From: Chloroherpeton thalassium ATCC 35110
GTDB taxonomy: Bacteria; Bacteroidota; Chlorobiia; Chlorobiales; Chloroherpetonaceae
Reading direction: 5' to 3'
Assembly: GCF_000020525.1 (NCBI RefSeq)
Contig: NC_011026.1
Coordinates: 3,229,457 to 3,293,456, forward strand
DNA length: 64,000 nt
Shown here: one piece after another, positions 37,354-46,080 of the stretch
Position numbering within the stretch: the stretch's first letter is position 1
Layout: every line of letters starts with the position of its first letter
Notes under the pieces: generated by a model
Told to the model about the DNA's origin: nothing
Databases searched by the model: none
Seen by the model: only the letters and a program-made list of their open reading frames with translations
Position numbers and translations under genes: made by a program

Positions 37354-37758
37354 ATGAAAAGTAATTCTCAATTTTCGCATGGGAGCCTCAAGCTTGCGGA
37401 CTACTACATGCAAGCAGGGTTATTCTCTGAAGCTGTTACAATGTACAGAGAAGCCTTGCGCGCCGAACCAATGTCAAATACGCTTTATCTCCCACTTGGC
37501 TTAGCGCTTTACAAGTCTGGCCAGGAGAGCATCGCTTTAGAAATCCTGTATCGAGGCGGAATCATTTGCTTGCGAAACGGCAAATTGACGAGAGCACAAA
37601 AGATACACGACGAAATGAAATCCATTGATAAAACAGCAAGAACGACCTTACTTTTAGGAAAAGAGATTCAATCTCGTTCTGTGCTTTCCCTGTATATTAA
37701 ATCGCAGATTACCCAATCCATAGACGCCTTAACTCGCTACGAAAACACCAACAATTAG
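37354..37758 (+). CDS. small TPR-repeat protein
   Basis: 134 aa from the ATG at 37354; a TTG start at 37297 would add 19 residues without support. It holds about two tetratricopeptide repeats (LKLADYYMQAGLFSEAVTMYREALRAEP, TLYLPLGLALYKSGQESIALEIL) and a third degenerate helix pair (GKLTRAQKIHDEM). No signal peptide. TPRs bind partners, but nothing here names one. It stands alone between apt and the methyltransferase. Confidence 0.75.
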   Translation: MKSNSQFSHGSLKLADYYMQAGLFSEAVTMYREALRAEPMSNTLYLPLGLALYKSGQESIALEILYRGGIICLRNGKLTRAQKIHDEMKSIDKTARTTLLLGKEIQSRSVLSLYIKSQITQSIDALTRYENTNN

Positions 37759-38069
37759 CCGATTTATTTTAGGCAACCTTCAGAGAATCTCAAATTTTAC
37801 CCATTCAACAAATTGACGGCGTCCTCAAACCTGAGGGCGTCGAAATAGGTTTTGGCATATCAGCCAACAAGCAACCTGAACTTTTTCTTGGCTTGCTTAC
37901 TTGACCCAGACAGACTTTACATCAGAGTTATGCTTTCTTTTTGGCGATGTTTGCCCCCAACGGATTTTGGCCTATATTTGCATTTTAGCAGGGCAAAACT
38001 TAAATATGTGAAAATAATTACGGAACAAATACCCTCATTTTCGCCAAAGGCGATCTGACTTTTATCAGG
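37759..38069. other. intergenic region after the TPR gene
   Basis: 311 bp. A weak imperfect hairpin near 37815-37842 (GGCGTCCTCA / TGAGGGCGTC around AACC) may be a terminator without a T-tract. Nothing else is recognisable. Confidence 0.35.
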
Positions 38070-38990
38070 ATGCAAGAGCAAAAAACAATACAGGACGCGA
38101 AAAATTTTTGGAATGTTGAAGCCTGCGGCACGCAGTTTATTCAAGAAAGAAAAAGCGAGAAAGATTTCTTTTTAAAATATATCGATTTCAGGTATAAGAC
38201 GGAGTGGCATATTCCGCAGCTCGTGCCATTTGAGCAATCGAAGGGCAAAAAAGTGCTTGAAATCGGCTGTGGCAACGGCGCAGACGGCTATATGTTTGCG
38301 AAAAACGGCGCGATTTACACGGGCGTAGACCTCACGGAAACCGCCGTTCAAACCACGCAAAAACATTTTGAATTGCTGGGCGCAAACGGCACGTTCCAAG
38401 TTGAAAATGCAGAAAAATTGTCCTTTGCTGACAATTCTTTTGACATTGTTTATTCGCACGGCGTACTGCATCATACACAAAACCCGCCCGATACGTTTAA
38501 AGAAGTCCATCGCGTCTTAAAGCCCGGCGGCACAGCGATCATCATGCTTTATCATAAAAATAGTTTTAATCATTATATCCGAATTTTGGGCTATATGAGG
38601 CTGCGTTTGCTGATAAAAATCTTGCAACGCATCGGTCGGTGGGACGTCGATAGAAAGAAAATTGCCGGAAAAGAGCTGTCTAAATTTCGCGGGAACGAGG
38701 GAAGTTATATATGGGAATTACATTATGAAAATTTTCTCACATACGGTTGGGCATATTTAAAGCCGGAAAATTTCGTTCATCATTGCACCGACGGCCCCGA
38801 ATGTCCTTATGCTTATGTTTATTCAAAAACCGACATAAAATCCTTATTTTCTCAGTTTAAAGAGCTTTCGTTTACAGTTGCGCACTTTCCACTCAAAAAA
38901 TATTCGTTCGGTAAATTTATTCCTCTCGCACTTGAAAAAAGCTTGGCGCCAACAATGGGTTGGTATTTGTTTATTTATGCAAAAAAATAA
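38070..38990 (+). CDS. SAM-dependent methyltransferase (class I)
   Basis: 306 aa. Rossmann-type motifs: motif I VLEIGCGNGADGYMF (about 68-82), acidic D in YTGVDLTETAV, and motif IV YSHGVLHHTQNP followed by LKPGGTAIIML, the UbiE/methyltransf_11 pattern. The C-terminal 130 residues carry an extra helical cap often seen in surface-sugar methyltransferases. It is followed at 118 bp by an AT-rich glycosyltransferase, so a polysaccharide or lipid substrate is plausible. The exact acceptor is unknown. Confidence 0.85.
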   Translation: MQEQKTIQDAKNFWNVEACGTQFIQERKSEKDFFLKYIDFRYKTEWHIPQLVPFEQSKGKKVLEIGCGNGADGYMFAKNGAIYTGVDLTETAVQTTQKHFELLGANGTFQVENAEKLSFADNSFDIVYSHGVLHHTQNPPDTFKEVHRVLKPGGTAIIMLYHKNSFNHYIRILGYMRLRLLIKILQRIGRWDVDRKKIAGKELSKFRGNEGSYIWELHYENFLTYGWAYLKPENFVHHCTDGPECPYAYVYSKTDIKSLFSQFKELSFTVAHFPLKKYSFGKFIPLALEKSLAPTMGWYLFIYAKK

Positions 38991-39108
38991 TTACGAATTG
39001 TTCTTTTCGGTTCATCCGTATCTGTCGAATGATTTTAAAATGCGGCTTCTTCAAGCGAGCTATCAATTGCAAGTCATGCTCATATTGATTTTAATATAAT
39101 TGCAATTC

Positions 39109-40239
39109 ATGGAAAAATTACGAATTTTATTTATAGGCCCAACCCCACCGCCATATCACGGAGTTACCGTAATGAATAAAATCCTGCTAAGTTCTCAATT
39201 CTGCAACGTTTTTCATGTTGATATAATCGAGACGAACTACTCGGAAAAAATCACAGATTTGAATTCTCTTAGCTTGGATAAAATCAAAAAGCTTTTATCT
39301 CATATAAATAAGATTATTAAACTTTCATCAAAAAACAAATACGACTTCGTTTGCTATCCGATTAACTTTACACGTAATGCACTTCTGAGAGATTTCTTAT
39401 TACTTTTCGCGATCAAATTATTTCCATATAAAATCATTTATTATACACATGGAAATAATCTTCCGTCTTTTATTAAAAATGAAAATGCTCTTATAAAAGG
39501 AATCATTCATAAAGTCATGCGTTATGCGGATGGGGCGGTTGTTGTTGGCGAAAATTTAAGATTTAATTATAAAGGCATTTTGCCGGATGAGCTTGTCGTT
39601 CCGGTGCATCATGGCATGGAAGGCTTTGTAACCAAGCCGAAAGCGCGACAGGCATCTGATGAAATTCGTGTTCTGTATTTATCGAACTTAGTTCTTACAA
39701 AAGGATTTTTTGTTCTTATTCAAGCCATTCCGAAAATCGTTCAACAAGTTAAAAATATTAAATTTATTTTTGGCGGCGAGTGGGAAAATGCGCAAACGAA
39801 AGAAGACGTGATGCGCTATATTGAAGAAAATAATTTATCCGAGTTTATAGAATTTAAAGGCCGCGTCATCGGAGAGGAGAAAGAGAAACTTTATTACGAT
39901 TCCGATATTTTTGTTTTCCCCACATTTTATCCGCTGGAAACATTCGGCATCGTCAATTTGGAAGCCATGCAAGCCGGTTTGCCGATTATCACCACAGGGC
40001 GCGGCGCCATTCCCGAGATCGTGGAAGAAGGCAAAAACGGGTTTATTGTGCCGGAACAAAATCCCGAAGCCATTGCGGATAAAATCATTTTACTTTTTCA
40101 AAATAAAGAGTTGAGAGAAAATATTAGAAATAATAATATTCAGCGCTTTAAAGATTTTTATACAAAAGAAAAGTATGCACAAAGAATGATTGATGCGTTT
40201 TTGTATCTCCATAAAAAACTTGATAAAAACCCTGACTAA
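39109..40239 (+). CDS. glycosyltransferase, family 4 (GT-B)
   Basis: 376 aa from the ATG at 39109 (a TTG at 39100 is less likely). N-terminal GPTPPPYHGVTVMNK, then the donor half VLYLSNLVLTKGFFVLIQAIPKI and the EX7E-like region FVFPTFYPLETFGIVNLEAMQAGLPIITTGRGAIPEIV. The gene is visibly more AT-rich than its neighbours, especially in its first 500 bp, which suggests acquisition by transfer or a relaxed surface-polysaccharide locus. Donor and acceptor are unknown. Confidence 0.85.
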   Translation: MEKLRILFIGPTPPPYHGVTVMNKILLSSQFCNVFHVDIIETNYSEKITDLNSLSLDKIKKLLSHINKIIKLSSKNKYDFVCYPINFTRNALLRDFLLLFAIKLFPYKIIYYTHGNNLPSFIKNENALIKGIIHKVMRYADGAVVVGENLRFNYKGILPDELVVPVHHGMEGFVTKPKARQASDEIRVLYLSNLVLTKGFFVLIQAIPKIVQQVKNIKFIFGGEWENAQTKEDVMRYIEENNLSEFIEFKGRVIGEEKEKLYYDSDIFVFPTFYPLETFGIVNLEAMQAGLPIITTGRGAIPEIVEEGKNGFIVPEQNPEAIADKIILLFQNKELRENIRNNNIQRFKDFYTKEKYAQRMIDAFLYLHKKLDKNPD

Positions 40240-40265
40240 AAATTATTTAATAAATGCTTGAATTC

Positions 40266-40322
40266 TGTCATCTTGAGCGAGTCATTTTTCCGAAGCGGGA
40301 AACGATGATTTTTTGAATGACA
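40266..40322 (+). repeat. MITE-like repeat, copy A
   Basis: 57 bp bounded by the inverted ends TGTCAT (40266) and ATGACA (40322). The core starts like copy B (TGTCATCTTGAGCGAGTC) but has diverged. It lies 8 bp before copy B in the same orientation. Confidence 0.6.
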
Positions 40323-40329
40323 AGAACGT

Positions 40330-40397
40330 TGTCATGCTGAACGGAGTGAAGCATCCATCAGGCATCTGGATTCTTCGCCTACCGGCTCAGAATGACA
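40330..40397 (+). repeat. MITE-like repeat, copy B
   Basis: 68 bp with ends TGTCATGCTGA and TCAGAATGACA. It shares blocks with copy C in inverse orientation: GTCATGCTGAAC, GTGAAGCATCCA, GGATTCTTCG and TCAGAATGACAT. The left-over 618-codon frame from 40313 translates this repeat, which is why the lipoprotein start was set at 40481. Confidence 0.75.
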
Positions 40398-40480
40398 TGG
40401 TAATGAGTAGTTTTTTTTTGTTATTCCATTCAGTCCGGGTACTTAAAAAACGAAAACGCTTCATTTTAATTTATCTCGAA

Positions 40481-42169
40481 ATGAAATTCACAAGATTTTT
40501 TACAGTCATTTTTCTTCTTTCAAATTTTGTTTTTTCCTGCAAAAGCGACAAGCCTTCGGACAAGGCAGCGGAAAATGCCGTTACCCTTGGCGTGGCGGCG
40601 GATTTTGATTATCTCAATCCGCTCTTGATTCAGCTTTCGCTTTCCCGTGAGGTTTGTACGCATATTTTTCCGACACTTGTTAGGCCACAGTTTGATGAGA
40701 AAAACGGCGCGGTGAGCTTTGCGCCGAGTCTTGCCAAAAGTTGGACGTTTTCGGACGGCGGCAAAACCGCGACCTTCGCACTTCGCGGCGACGCAAAATG
40801 GGAGGACGGCAAGCCGATTACCTCGCACGATTTGAAATTTTCCTACACGCTTTACGCCGAACCGCAAGTCGCCAGCACGCGCCAGCACTACATCAACGAT
40901 TTGGCGAAAAATGCGGACGGCGCAGTTGATTTTGAAAACGCCGTCGAGACGCCGAACGACACGACGCTGATTTTGCACTTCAGCACGCCGCTTGCCGAAA
41001 ACATCGTGCTGGATCATTTTTATGATTTAATGCCCGTCGCTAAACATGTGTTTGAATCGATTCCGCCCGAAGAGATTCGCAGCCGCGCGGCGGAACTGCC
41101 GATTGTGGCCGGAGGGCCGTATCGCGTGGAAAAATGGTCGCGCCAGCAATCGCTGACACTCGTCTCGAATGAAACTTGCGTGTTGCCGCATCCGGGCAAA
41201 ATCGCCAAAGTCTCGTTTCTCGTGATTCCCGAATACACGACGCGCCTAACGCTGCTCAAGACTAGTAAGCTCGATGTGCTGATGTCCGCCGGCGGCATCA
41301 ATCCGAAAGATGTGGAATCGCTCACGCGCGAAAATCCCGAAATCACGATTTGCTCGGTCAAAGACCGGAGTTTTGATAGCATCGTTTGGCTTTGCATCGA
41401 CGGCGAAGCGTTTAGAAACGGGAAAAAAATTAAGCCGAATGTCTTTTTCGGCGATAAAAAAGTTCGCCAAGCTATGACTTACGCCATCGATAGAAACTCT
41501 ATCGTGGACGGTTTCATGGGCGAAGCGCACGCGACCGTCGTGAATACACCGCTTTCACCGGCCTATAAAAGCATTCTCGATTCGTCGCTTCATCCTTATA
41601 ATTATAATCCGAAAAAAGCCCGCAAGCTTTTAACGGAGGCCGGCTGGAAGCCTGGCGCGGACGGCATTTTGGAAAAGAACGGCCAAGATTTTTCTTTCAC
41701 GCTCGTTGCGCCGACAGGCAATGCGCGGCGAAATTACGCGGCGACCGTCGTTCAGCAAAATTTGAAGGACATCGGAATTGAATGCAAGCTCGAGTTTGCC
41801 GAAACCATCGTGTTCGTTCAAAATCAAAACGAGTATCGCTATGCCGCCGCGATGTCCGGCCTTTCGGCGGAAACCTTACCATTTCAGTTGATTATTTGGG
41901 GAAGCAATTTTGAAAAATCACCGTTCAACTCGTCCGCGTTCCAAAATGCGCGATTGGACGAGGTTATCGCGGAGCTCGGCAAGCCACTTGGCATGGAAAA
42001 ACAGCGCGAACTTTGGCACGAATATCAGCAAATTTTGCACGACGAGCAGCCGAGAACATTTCTCTACTATTTTGATGAGCTGGAAGGTTTTAACCGGCGC
42101 GTGAAAAACGTGAATGTCAATATGCTCTCCGTGCTTTATAATTTATATGATTGGGAGATAAGCAGGTAA
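40481..42169 (+). CDS. peptide-type ABC transporter substrate-binding lipoprotein
   Basis: 562 aa from the ATG at 40481, which directly precedes a lipoprotein signal (FFTVIFLLSNFVFSC). The rest is an SBP_bac_5 (DppA/OppA) fold: DFDYLNPLLIQLSLSREVC, LAKSWTFSDGGKTATFALRGDAKWEDGKPITSHDLKFSY, VRQAMTYAIDRNSIVDGFMGEA and a C-terminal NVNMLSVLYNLYDWE. It would bind oligopeptides or similar ligands at the outer face of the inner membrane. No permease or ATPase gene lies beside it, so it is an orphan. It is more GC-rich than the preceding glycosyltransferase. Confidence 0.85.
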   Translation: MKFTRFFTVIFLLSNFVFSCKSDKPSDKAAENAVTLGVAADFDYLNPLLIQLSLSREVCTHIFPTLVRPQFDEKNGAVSFAPSLAKSWTFSDGGKTATFALRGDAKWEDGKPITSHDLKFSYTLYAEPQVASTRQHYINDLAKNADGAVDFENAVETPNDTTLILHFSTPLAENIVLDHFYDLMPVAKHVFESIPPEEIRSRAAELPIVAGGPYRVEKWSRQQSLTLVSNETCVLPHPGKIAKVSFLVIPEYTTRLTLLKTSKLDVLMSAGGINPKDVESLTRENPEITICSVKDRSFDSIVWLCIDGEAFRNGKKIKPNVFFGDKKVRQAMTYAIDRNSIVDGFMGEAHATVVNTPLSPAYKSILDSSLHPYNYNPKKARKLLTEAGWKPGADGILEKNGQDFSFTLVAPTGNARRNYAATVVQQNLKDIGIECKLEFAETIVFVQNQNEYRYAAAMSGLSAETLPFQLIIWGSNFEKSPFNSSAFQNARLDEVIAELGKPLGMEKQRELWHEYQQILHDEQPRTFLYYFDELEGFNRRVKNVNVNMLSVLYNLYDWEISR

Positions 42170-42291
42170 AAAGCAAGGATTTAGGCAGATAAAAATTTTG
42201 TAAGCAGCATGGTTTTATATTAGATTTAGCAGTCCAAAAATGGCTTTAACATAAACTTAAAATTAAAAAGCGAAAAAAGGAGAACAACAGA

Positions 42292-42768
42292 ATGCCTCGT
42301 TATACGCCAGAGCAGCTACGGAAACGAAATAATTCGGTATGGACAAAGGTGCAACTCTATTTAGCTCCGATTCAATTTGTCGTGTTTATTATAGGCGTAA
42401 TCCTAACGGTGATGTACTATCACGGCGCGTTGGAAGATTTCAGCATCGTGACTTGGGCGCTGCTGATTAAAACGCTATTCTTGGTTGTGCTATTTGTGAC
42501 CGGAGCATTTTTCGAAAAGGAAATTTTCGATATTTGGGTTTTCTCACCGGAATTTTTATGGGAAGACATTGGCAGCTCGATTGCAACCACCGTGCATTTC
42601 CTTTACTTCATTTTGGCCTACATGGGAAAATCGGAAGACGTGCTGGTTTGGACGGCGTTTGCTGCGTATTTCAGCTATGTGGTTAATGCAATTCAATACC
42701 TCGTGCGCATTTTCCTTGAAAAACAAAATGAAAAACGCTTGAAAGCCAAAGGCATCCAGGTTGTATAA
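42292..42768 (+). CDS. bchF: 3-vinyl (bacterio)chlorophyllide hydratase
   Basis: Adds water across the C-3 vinyl group of the chlorin ring on the path to bacteriochlorophyll a, giving the hydroxyethyl substrate for BchC. 158 aa with four hydrophobic spans. The BchF pattern is visible: [64 protein letters not shown], and [16 protein letters not shown] near-ideal AAGGAG precedes the ATG. bchC begins 31 bp downstream and bchX follows, the gene order I recall for green sulfur bacteria. BchV, a homologue acting on the bacteriochlorophyll c path, is a less likely alternative given the context. Confidence 0.85.
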   Translation: MPRYTPEQLRKRNNSVWTKVQLYLAPIQFVVFIIGVILTVMYYHGALEDFSIVTWALLIKTLFLVVLFVTGAFFEKEIFDIWVFSPEFLWEDIGSSIATTVHFLYFILAYMGKSEDVLVWTAFAAYFSYVVNAIQYLVRIFLEKQNEKRLKAKGIQVV

Positions 42769-42799
42769 GGTTTCTTTTAACCCACAGTAGTTTAGTAGT

Positions 42800-43765
42800 A
42801 TGAAGTCAAAAGCAGTTGTTTTTACATCCCCCGGAAACATAGAAATGCGCGAAGTTTCGCTGCGAGCCATGAATGACGACGATGTCATTTTGGAGACCTA
42901 CTGGTCGGCTGTCAGTGCGGGAACGGAAAAAATGCTGTTAAACGGCAGGCTGCCGTCCATGCAAATGACGCAATATCCGGTGGTGCCTGGCTACGAGACC
43001 GTCGGCAAAATCATTCGCAGAGGCAAAAAAGTGCCGGAAAGTTACGAAGGAAAATTTGTCTATGTGTCCGGGTCGCTGGGCTACACCGATGTAAACGCTG
43101 CTTTTGGCGGCGCTTCGCAATATATTATCTCCCCGCTACACAAAATCACTTTGTTGGACAAGCTTCCCGATCCGTCGGTTGCCATTGCGTTGCCGCTTGG
43201 TGCCACGGCCTTGCACGCGGTTGAGCTTGGCACCATTTCAAAGAAAAAAATTTTGGTTATTGGGCAAGGCGCGGTCGGCCTGCTCGTCACGGAATTTGCG
43301 AAGGCGCTCGGCGCGGAAAAAGTGGTGGCTACGGATTTAAACGCATTTCGCCTTGAAAAATCGCGTGCCGATGTCAAAATTAATGTGTCGGAAACGGCAG
43401 TCGGCGAAGTGTTGGCGGAAATGGAATTAGATGTTATTATCGACAGTTCCGGCTCGATGAAAGCCATCGAAGACAATCTGCGCTTTTTGAAAATGCACGG
43501 TGAGATCGTTTTCGGCGGCTACTACGAACGCGTCGATTTGGCCTACGCACAAATTTTCATGAAGGAATTAAAACTTATTTGCGCCAAACAGTGGGCGCTC
43601 GGCGACCTTGACCGCGTCCGCGACATGATGGGAACGAGCCTCATCGATTTTAAGCGGATTTTTACCCACCGCGAGTCCATTCACGGCAATATTCCCAAAG
43701 CTTATGAAACGGCGTTTTCCAATCCCAACTGCCTGAAGATGATTTTCAACTGGCAGGAAGATTAG
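42800..43765 (+). CDS. bchC: 3-hydroxyethyl bacteriochlorophyllide a dehydrogenase
   Basis: Oxidises the C-3 hydroxyethyl group to the acetyl group of bacteriochlorophyllide a with NAD+. 321 aa, a medium-chain dehydrogenase fold without zinc ligands: VPGYETVGKIIRRG, the Rossmann motif VIGQGAVGLLVTEFAKALGA (about 152-171) and D in VATDLNAFRLE, then IIDSSGSMKAI. It follows bchF by 31 bp and should be cotranscribed. A MITE-like repeat (copy C) separates it from bchX. Confidence 0.92.
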   Translation: MKSKAVVFTSPGNIEMREVSLRAMNDDDVILETYWSAVSAGTEKMLLNGRLPSMQMTQYPVVPGYETVGKIIRRGKKVPESYEGKFVYVSGSLGYTDVNAAFGGASQYIISPLHKITLLDKLPDPSVAIALPLGATALHAVELGTISKKKILVIGQGAVGLLVTEFAKALGAEKVVATDLNAFRLEKSRADVKINVSETAVGEVLAEMELDVIIDSSGSMKAIEDNLRFLKMHGEIVFGGYYERVDLAYAQIFMKELKLICAKQWALGDLDRVRDMMGTSLIDFKRIFTHRESIHGNIPKAYETAFSNPNCLKMIFNWQED

Positions 43766-43873
43766 CCGGCGCGTAAGTTCATTTGCACAATAAAATCCGT
43801 GCCCGGCTGAGCGGAGACGAAGCCCTGTTTTATGAGCTCTTTGCCTCCGCTACCGATGAGAAAAATGAATCGA

Positions 43874-43954
43874 TGTCATTCTGATGCTGCTTAGCCGAAG
43901 AATCCACGTAGCCGGACGCCTGGATGCTTCACCTTAAGAAGGTTCAGCATGACA
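43874..43954 (-). repeat. MITE-like repeat, copy C
   Basis: 81 bp bounded by TGTCAT and ATGACA, between bchC and bchX. Read on the minus strand it matches copy B block by block, with inserts in the middle. It therefore lies inverted relative to copies A and B about 3.5 kb away, so the set brackets the lipoprotein, bchF and bchC. Confidence 0.75.
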
Positions 43955-44004
43955 AAGTTTTTGTCATTATATAGTTTTGAGTCAGAAGTTTTAGGAGTAG
44001 AAAA

Positions 44005-45240
44005 ATGGCAGCCCGAACAATCGCGATTTATGGAAAAGGTGGCATTGGAAAAAGTTTTATCACGACCAATCTAAGCGCAACGGTTTGCAAGACCGGTCGG
44101 CGCGTGCTGCAACTCGGTTGCGACCCGAAGCACGACTCCACGACGTCGCTTTTCGGCGGCGTGTCGCTTCCGACCGTCACGGAAGTGTTTGCGAAAAAAA
44201 ATCTTCAGCATTCGCATATTCAAATCGAAGATGTGGTTTTCAAACGCCGCCTGGACGGCTTTGAGCGCGACATTTTTGGCATCGAACTCGGCGGCCCGGA
44301 AGTCGGACGCGGGTGCGGCGGCAGAGGCATCATTTCCGGCTTTGAAATTCTCGAAAAGTTGGGGCTGTTCAAATGGGATTTGGATGTCATCCTGATGGAT
44401 TTTCTCGGCGATGTGGTTTGCGGCGGATTTGCCACGCCGCTTTCGCGCTCGCTTTGCGAAGAGGTGATTTTGGTCGTTTCAAACGATAGGCAATCGATTT
44501 TTGCCGCAAATAATATTTGCCTTGCAAATAATTATTTCAACGCCTCCGGCAGCAATTCCAAACTTCTGGGCATCATCGTCAATCGTGACGACGGCAGCGG
44601 CATTGCCGAACGCTACGCCGAAGCCGCCGGGATCAATGTGCTGATGAAACTACCCTACAATTCCGAAGCCCGCGACAAGGCCGACAGTTTCGATTTGGCC
44701 ATGCGCTTGCCCGAAATCGAAAGGCCGTTCCGTGAATTGACGGAAAAACTGTTGAACGGCGAACTCAGCTATTGCTCGCCAAAAGGCTTGAGCTACGAGG
44801 AATTTATGTCGCTTTTCGGCGAGATTTCCGGCAATCGCCCGGCGTCGGCGTCGTTTGCGGATTTGCATCTCGCAAGCAAACCGGAAGTCGACATCGACCG
44901 GCTCGGCGTGGAAACAATTCAAAATCTTAGCACGATAAAATCCGCCGAATCAGAAACGCAGAACGGCAACGCGCTTCCGAAGCAAGCGGAGTTTGAGCCG
45001 AACGAGGCAGAAAAAACGCCCAAAAAGCCGCAACCGAAAGCGCTTTCGGAGCAAGAAAAGCTGCTCTTTTGCATCGAGCAACTGCCGCCGCTCGAGCGCG
45101 ATTTGATTTCCCTTCACGACATTGAGAAAAAAAGCGTGGAAGAAATCGCCATCATCAAACAGCTCGAGCAAGCCGACATCCGCGCCACGCTCGGCAACGC
45201 CCGAAAATCGCTCAAACGCCTTTTCTTTGAGATGGATTAA
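44005..45240 (+). CDS. bchX: chlorophyllide a reductase iron protein BchX with extra C-terminal domain
   Basis: The ATP-driven reductase component (nitrogenase iron-protein-like) that feeds electrons to BchYZ to reduce the B ring. P-loop GKGGIGKS (10-17), Cys104 (GRGCGGRGI) and Cys139 (DVVCGGF), which bridge the 4Fe-4S cluster between two subunits, and DPKHDST. The protein is 411 aa, longer than the roughly 330-360 usual for BchX. Residues about 300-345 are a low-complexity linker. Residues 347-411 (LPPLERDLISLHDIEKKSVEEIA and NARKSLKRLF) look like sigma-70 region 4, a DNA-binding helix-turn-helix. It lies downstream of bchC across the repeat; bchY and bchZ are not in the window. Confidence 0.88.
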   Translation: MAARTIAIYGKGGIGKSFITTNLSATVCKTGRRVLQLGCDPKHDSTTSLFGGVSLPTVTEVFAKKNLQHSHIQIEDVVFKRRLDGFERDIFGIELGGPEVGRGCGGRGIISGFEILEKLGLFKWDLDVILMDFLGDVVCGGFATPLSRSLCEEVILVVSNDRQSIFAANNICLANNYFNASGSNSKLLGIIVNRDDGSGIAERYAEAAGINVLMKLPYNSEARDKADSFDLAMRLPEIERPFRELTEKLLNGELSYCSPKGLSYEEFMSLFGEISGNRPASASFADLHLASKPEVDIDRLGVETIQNLSTIKSAESETQNGNALPKQAEFEPNEAEKTPKKPQPKALSEQEKLLFCIEQLPPLERDLISLHDIEKKSVEEIAIIKQLEQADIRATLGNARKSLKRLFFEMD

Positions 45241-45389
45241 AGCAGCTCAAAACTCGATTTTCAAAAGCCGCAACTTCATTTTCCCCACTATTTCATTTTC
45301 GTTTTTTCAAAGAAAACCCGGATGCGCAAAAAATCCCTCAAGTGTAGCCCTTTTGAAAAAATTATTCAAAACATTTTGAAATTATCTAT

Positions 45390-45403
45390 ACATACGCGTA
45401 TGT
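45390..45403. promoter_or_regulatory. palindromic operator at the tetR promoter
   Basis: A perfect 14-bp palindrome, ACATACGCGTATGT, 21 bp before the tetR start. It overlaps a -10-like TATACA (45387) paired with TTCAAA (45365) at 16 bp. This is where an autorepressing TetR would bind. Confidence 0.65.
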
Positions 45404-45424
45404 TTGTAAAAACAAATTTGAACG

Positions 45425-46030
45425 ATGAGAGTAACCAAAGAACAAGCTGAACAAACAAAAAAAGCTTTGATTGATGCCGGGTTGGATGTGTTTAGCGAGA
45501 AAGGATTTGCGTCGACCCGCTTGGAGGATATTGTCAAACACGCCGGCCTAACACGAGGCGCCTTTTATTGGCACTTCAAAAACAAACTGGAGCTTTATTG
45601 CGAGGTTTATAAAGAAGGCATGAAATACATCAGCATAAGGCTTCGCGATGCCATTCAGCCAGAGAATTCGTCGCTGAACAACATCAAGCGCGCGCTGCTT
45701 TTCATTGCGTCTGATATCAACACAGAAGAGCGGATCGGAAAGTTTGCCAAGCTGCAATACACGATTGAATGGACGCCGGAAATTCGTGAGGCAATTGAAT
45801 ACATCAAACATGAAATGTCGCTCCCCTTCAGGACGCTGATGTATGGACTCATTGAAAAAGGAAAAGACGAAGGACTGATTAAAAAAGGCGTTGATACCGA
45901 AATCATTTTTAAAGCCGTTGTTTCTTTGCTAATCGGCATGTCCAATTTGAAGCATGAAAAAAATTATCCGTTAGACACAGAAGACATAGACCCGATGCTT
46001 TCAATTTTTATTGACGGCATTCGGAATTAA
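45425..46030 (+). CDS. TetR-family repressor of the second efflux operon
   Basis: 201 aa. The N-terminal helix-turn-helix is typical (ALIDAGLDVFSEKGFASTRLEDIVKHAGLTRGAFYWHFKNKLEL), close to AcrR/TtgR repressors of RND pumps. The C-terminal part is the ligand-binding helical bundle, ligand unknown. It lies 50 bp upstream of the adaptor gene. A palindrome overlaps its own promoter and a related CATACATACAT motif precedes the adaptor gene, so autoregulation and control of the pump are likely. Confidence 0.9.
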   Translation: MRVTKEQAEQTKKALIDAGLDVFSEKGFASTRLEDIVKHAGLTRGAFYWHFKNKLELYCEVYKEGMKYISIRLRDAIQPENSSLNNIKRALLFIASDINTEERIGKFAKLQYTIEWTPEIREAIEYIKHEMSLPFRTLMYGLIEKGKDEGLIKKGVDTEIIFKAVVSLLIGMSNLKHEKNYPLDTEDIDPMLSIFIDGIRN

Positions 46031-46046
46031 GTTTTTTATCTCTCTT

Positions 46047-46066
46047 AACATACATACATGAATGTT
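46047..46066. promoter_or_regulatory. CATACATACAT motif upstream of the adaptor gene
   Basis: AACAT (46047) and ATGTT (46066) bracket CATACATACATG, an imperfect palindrome 15 bp before the adaptor ATG. The same CATACATACAT 11-mer recurs at 54332-54342 before the TonB receptor, and the arms resemble the tetR palindrome. A shared TetR site is inferred. Confidence 0.45.
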
Positions 46067-46080
46067 TAAACGATACAACT

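Noticed and set aside
40313..40480. Longer start of the peptide-binding lipoprotein
   Set aside because: The extra 56 codons translate the MITE-like repeat; the lipoprotein signal begins at 40481.
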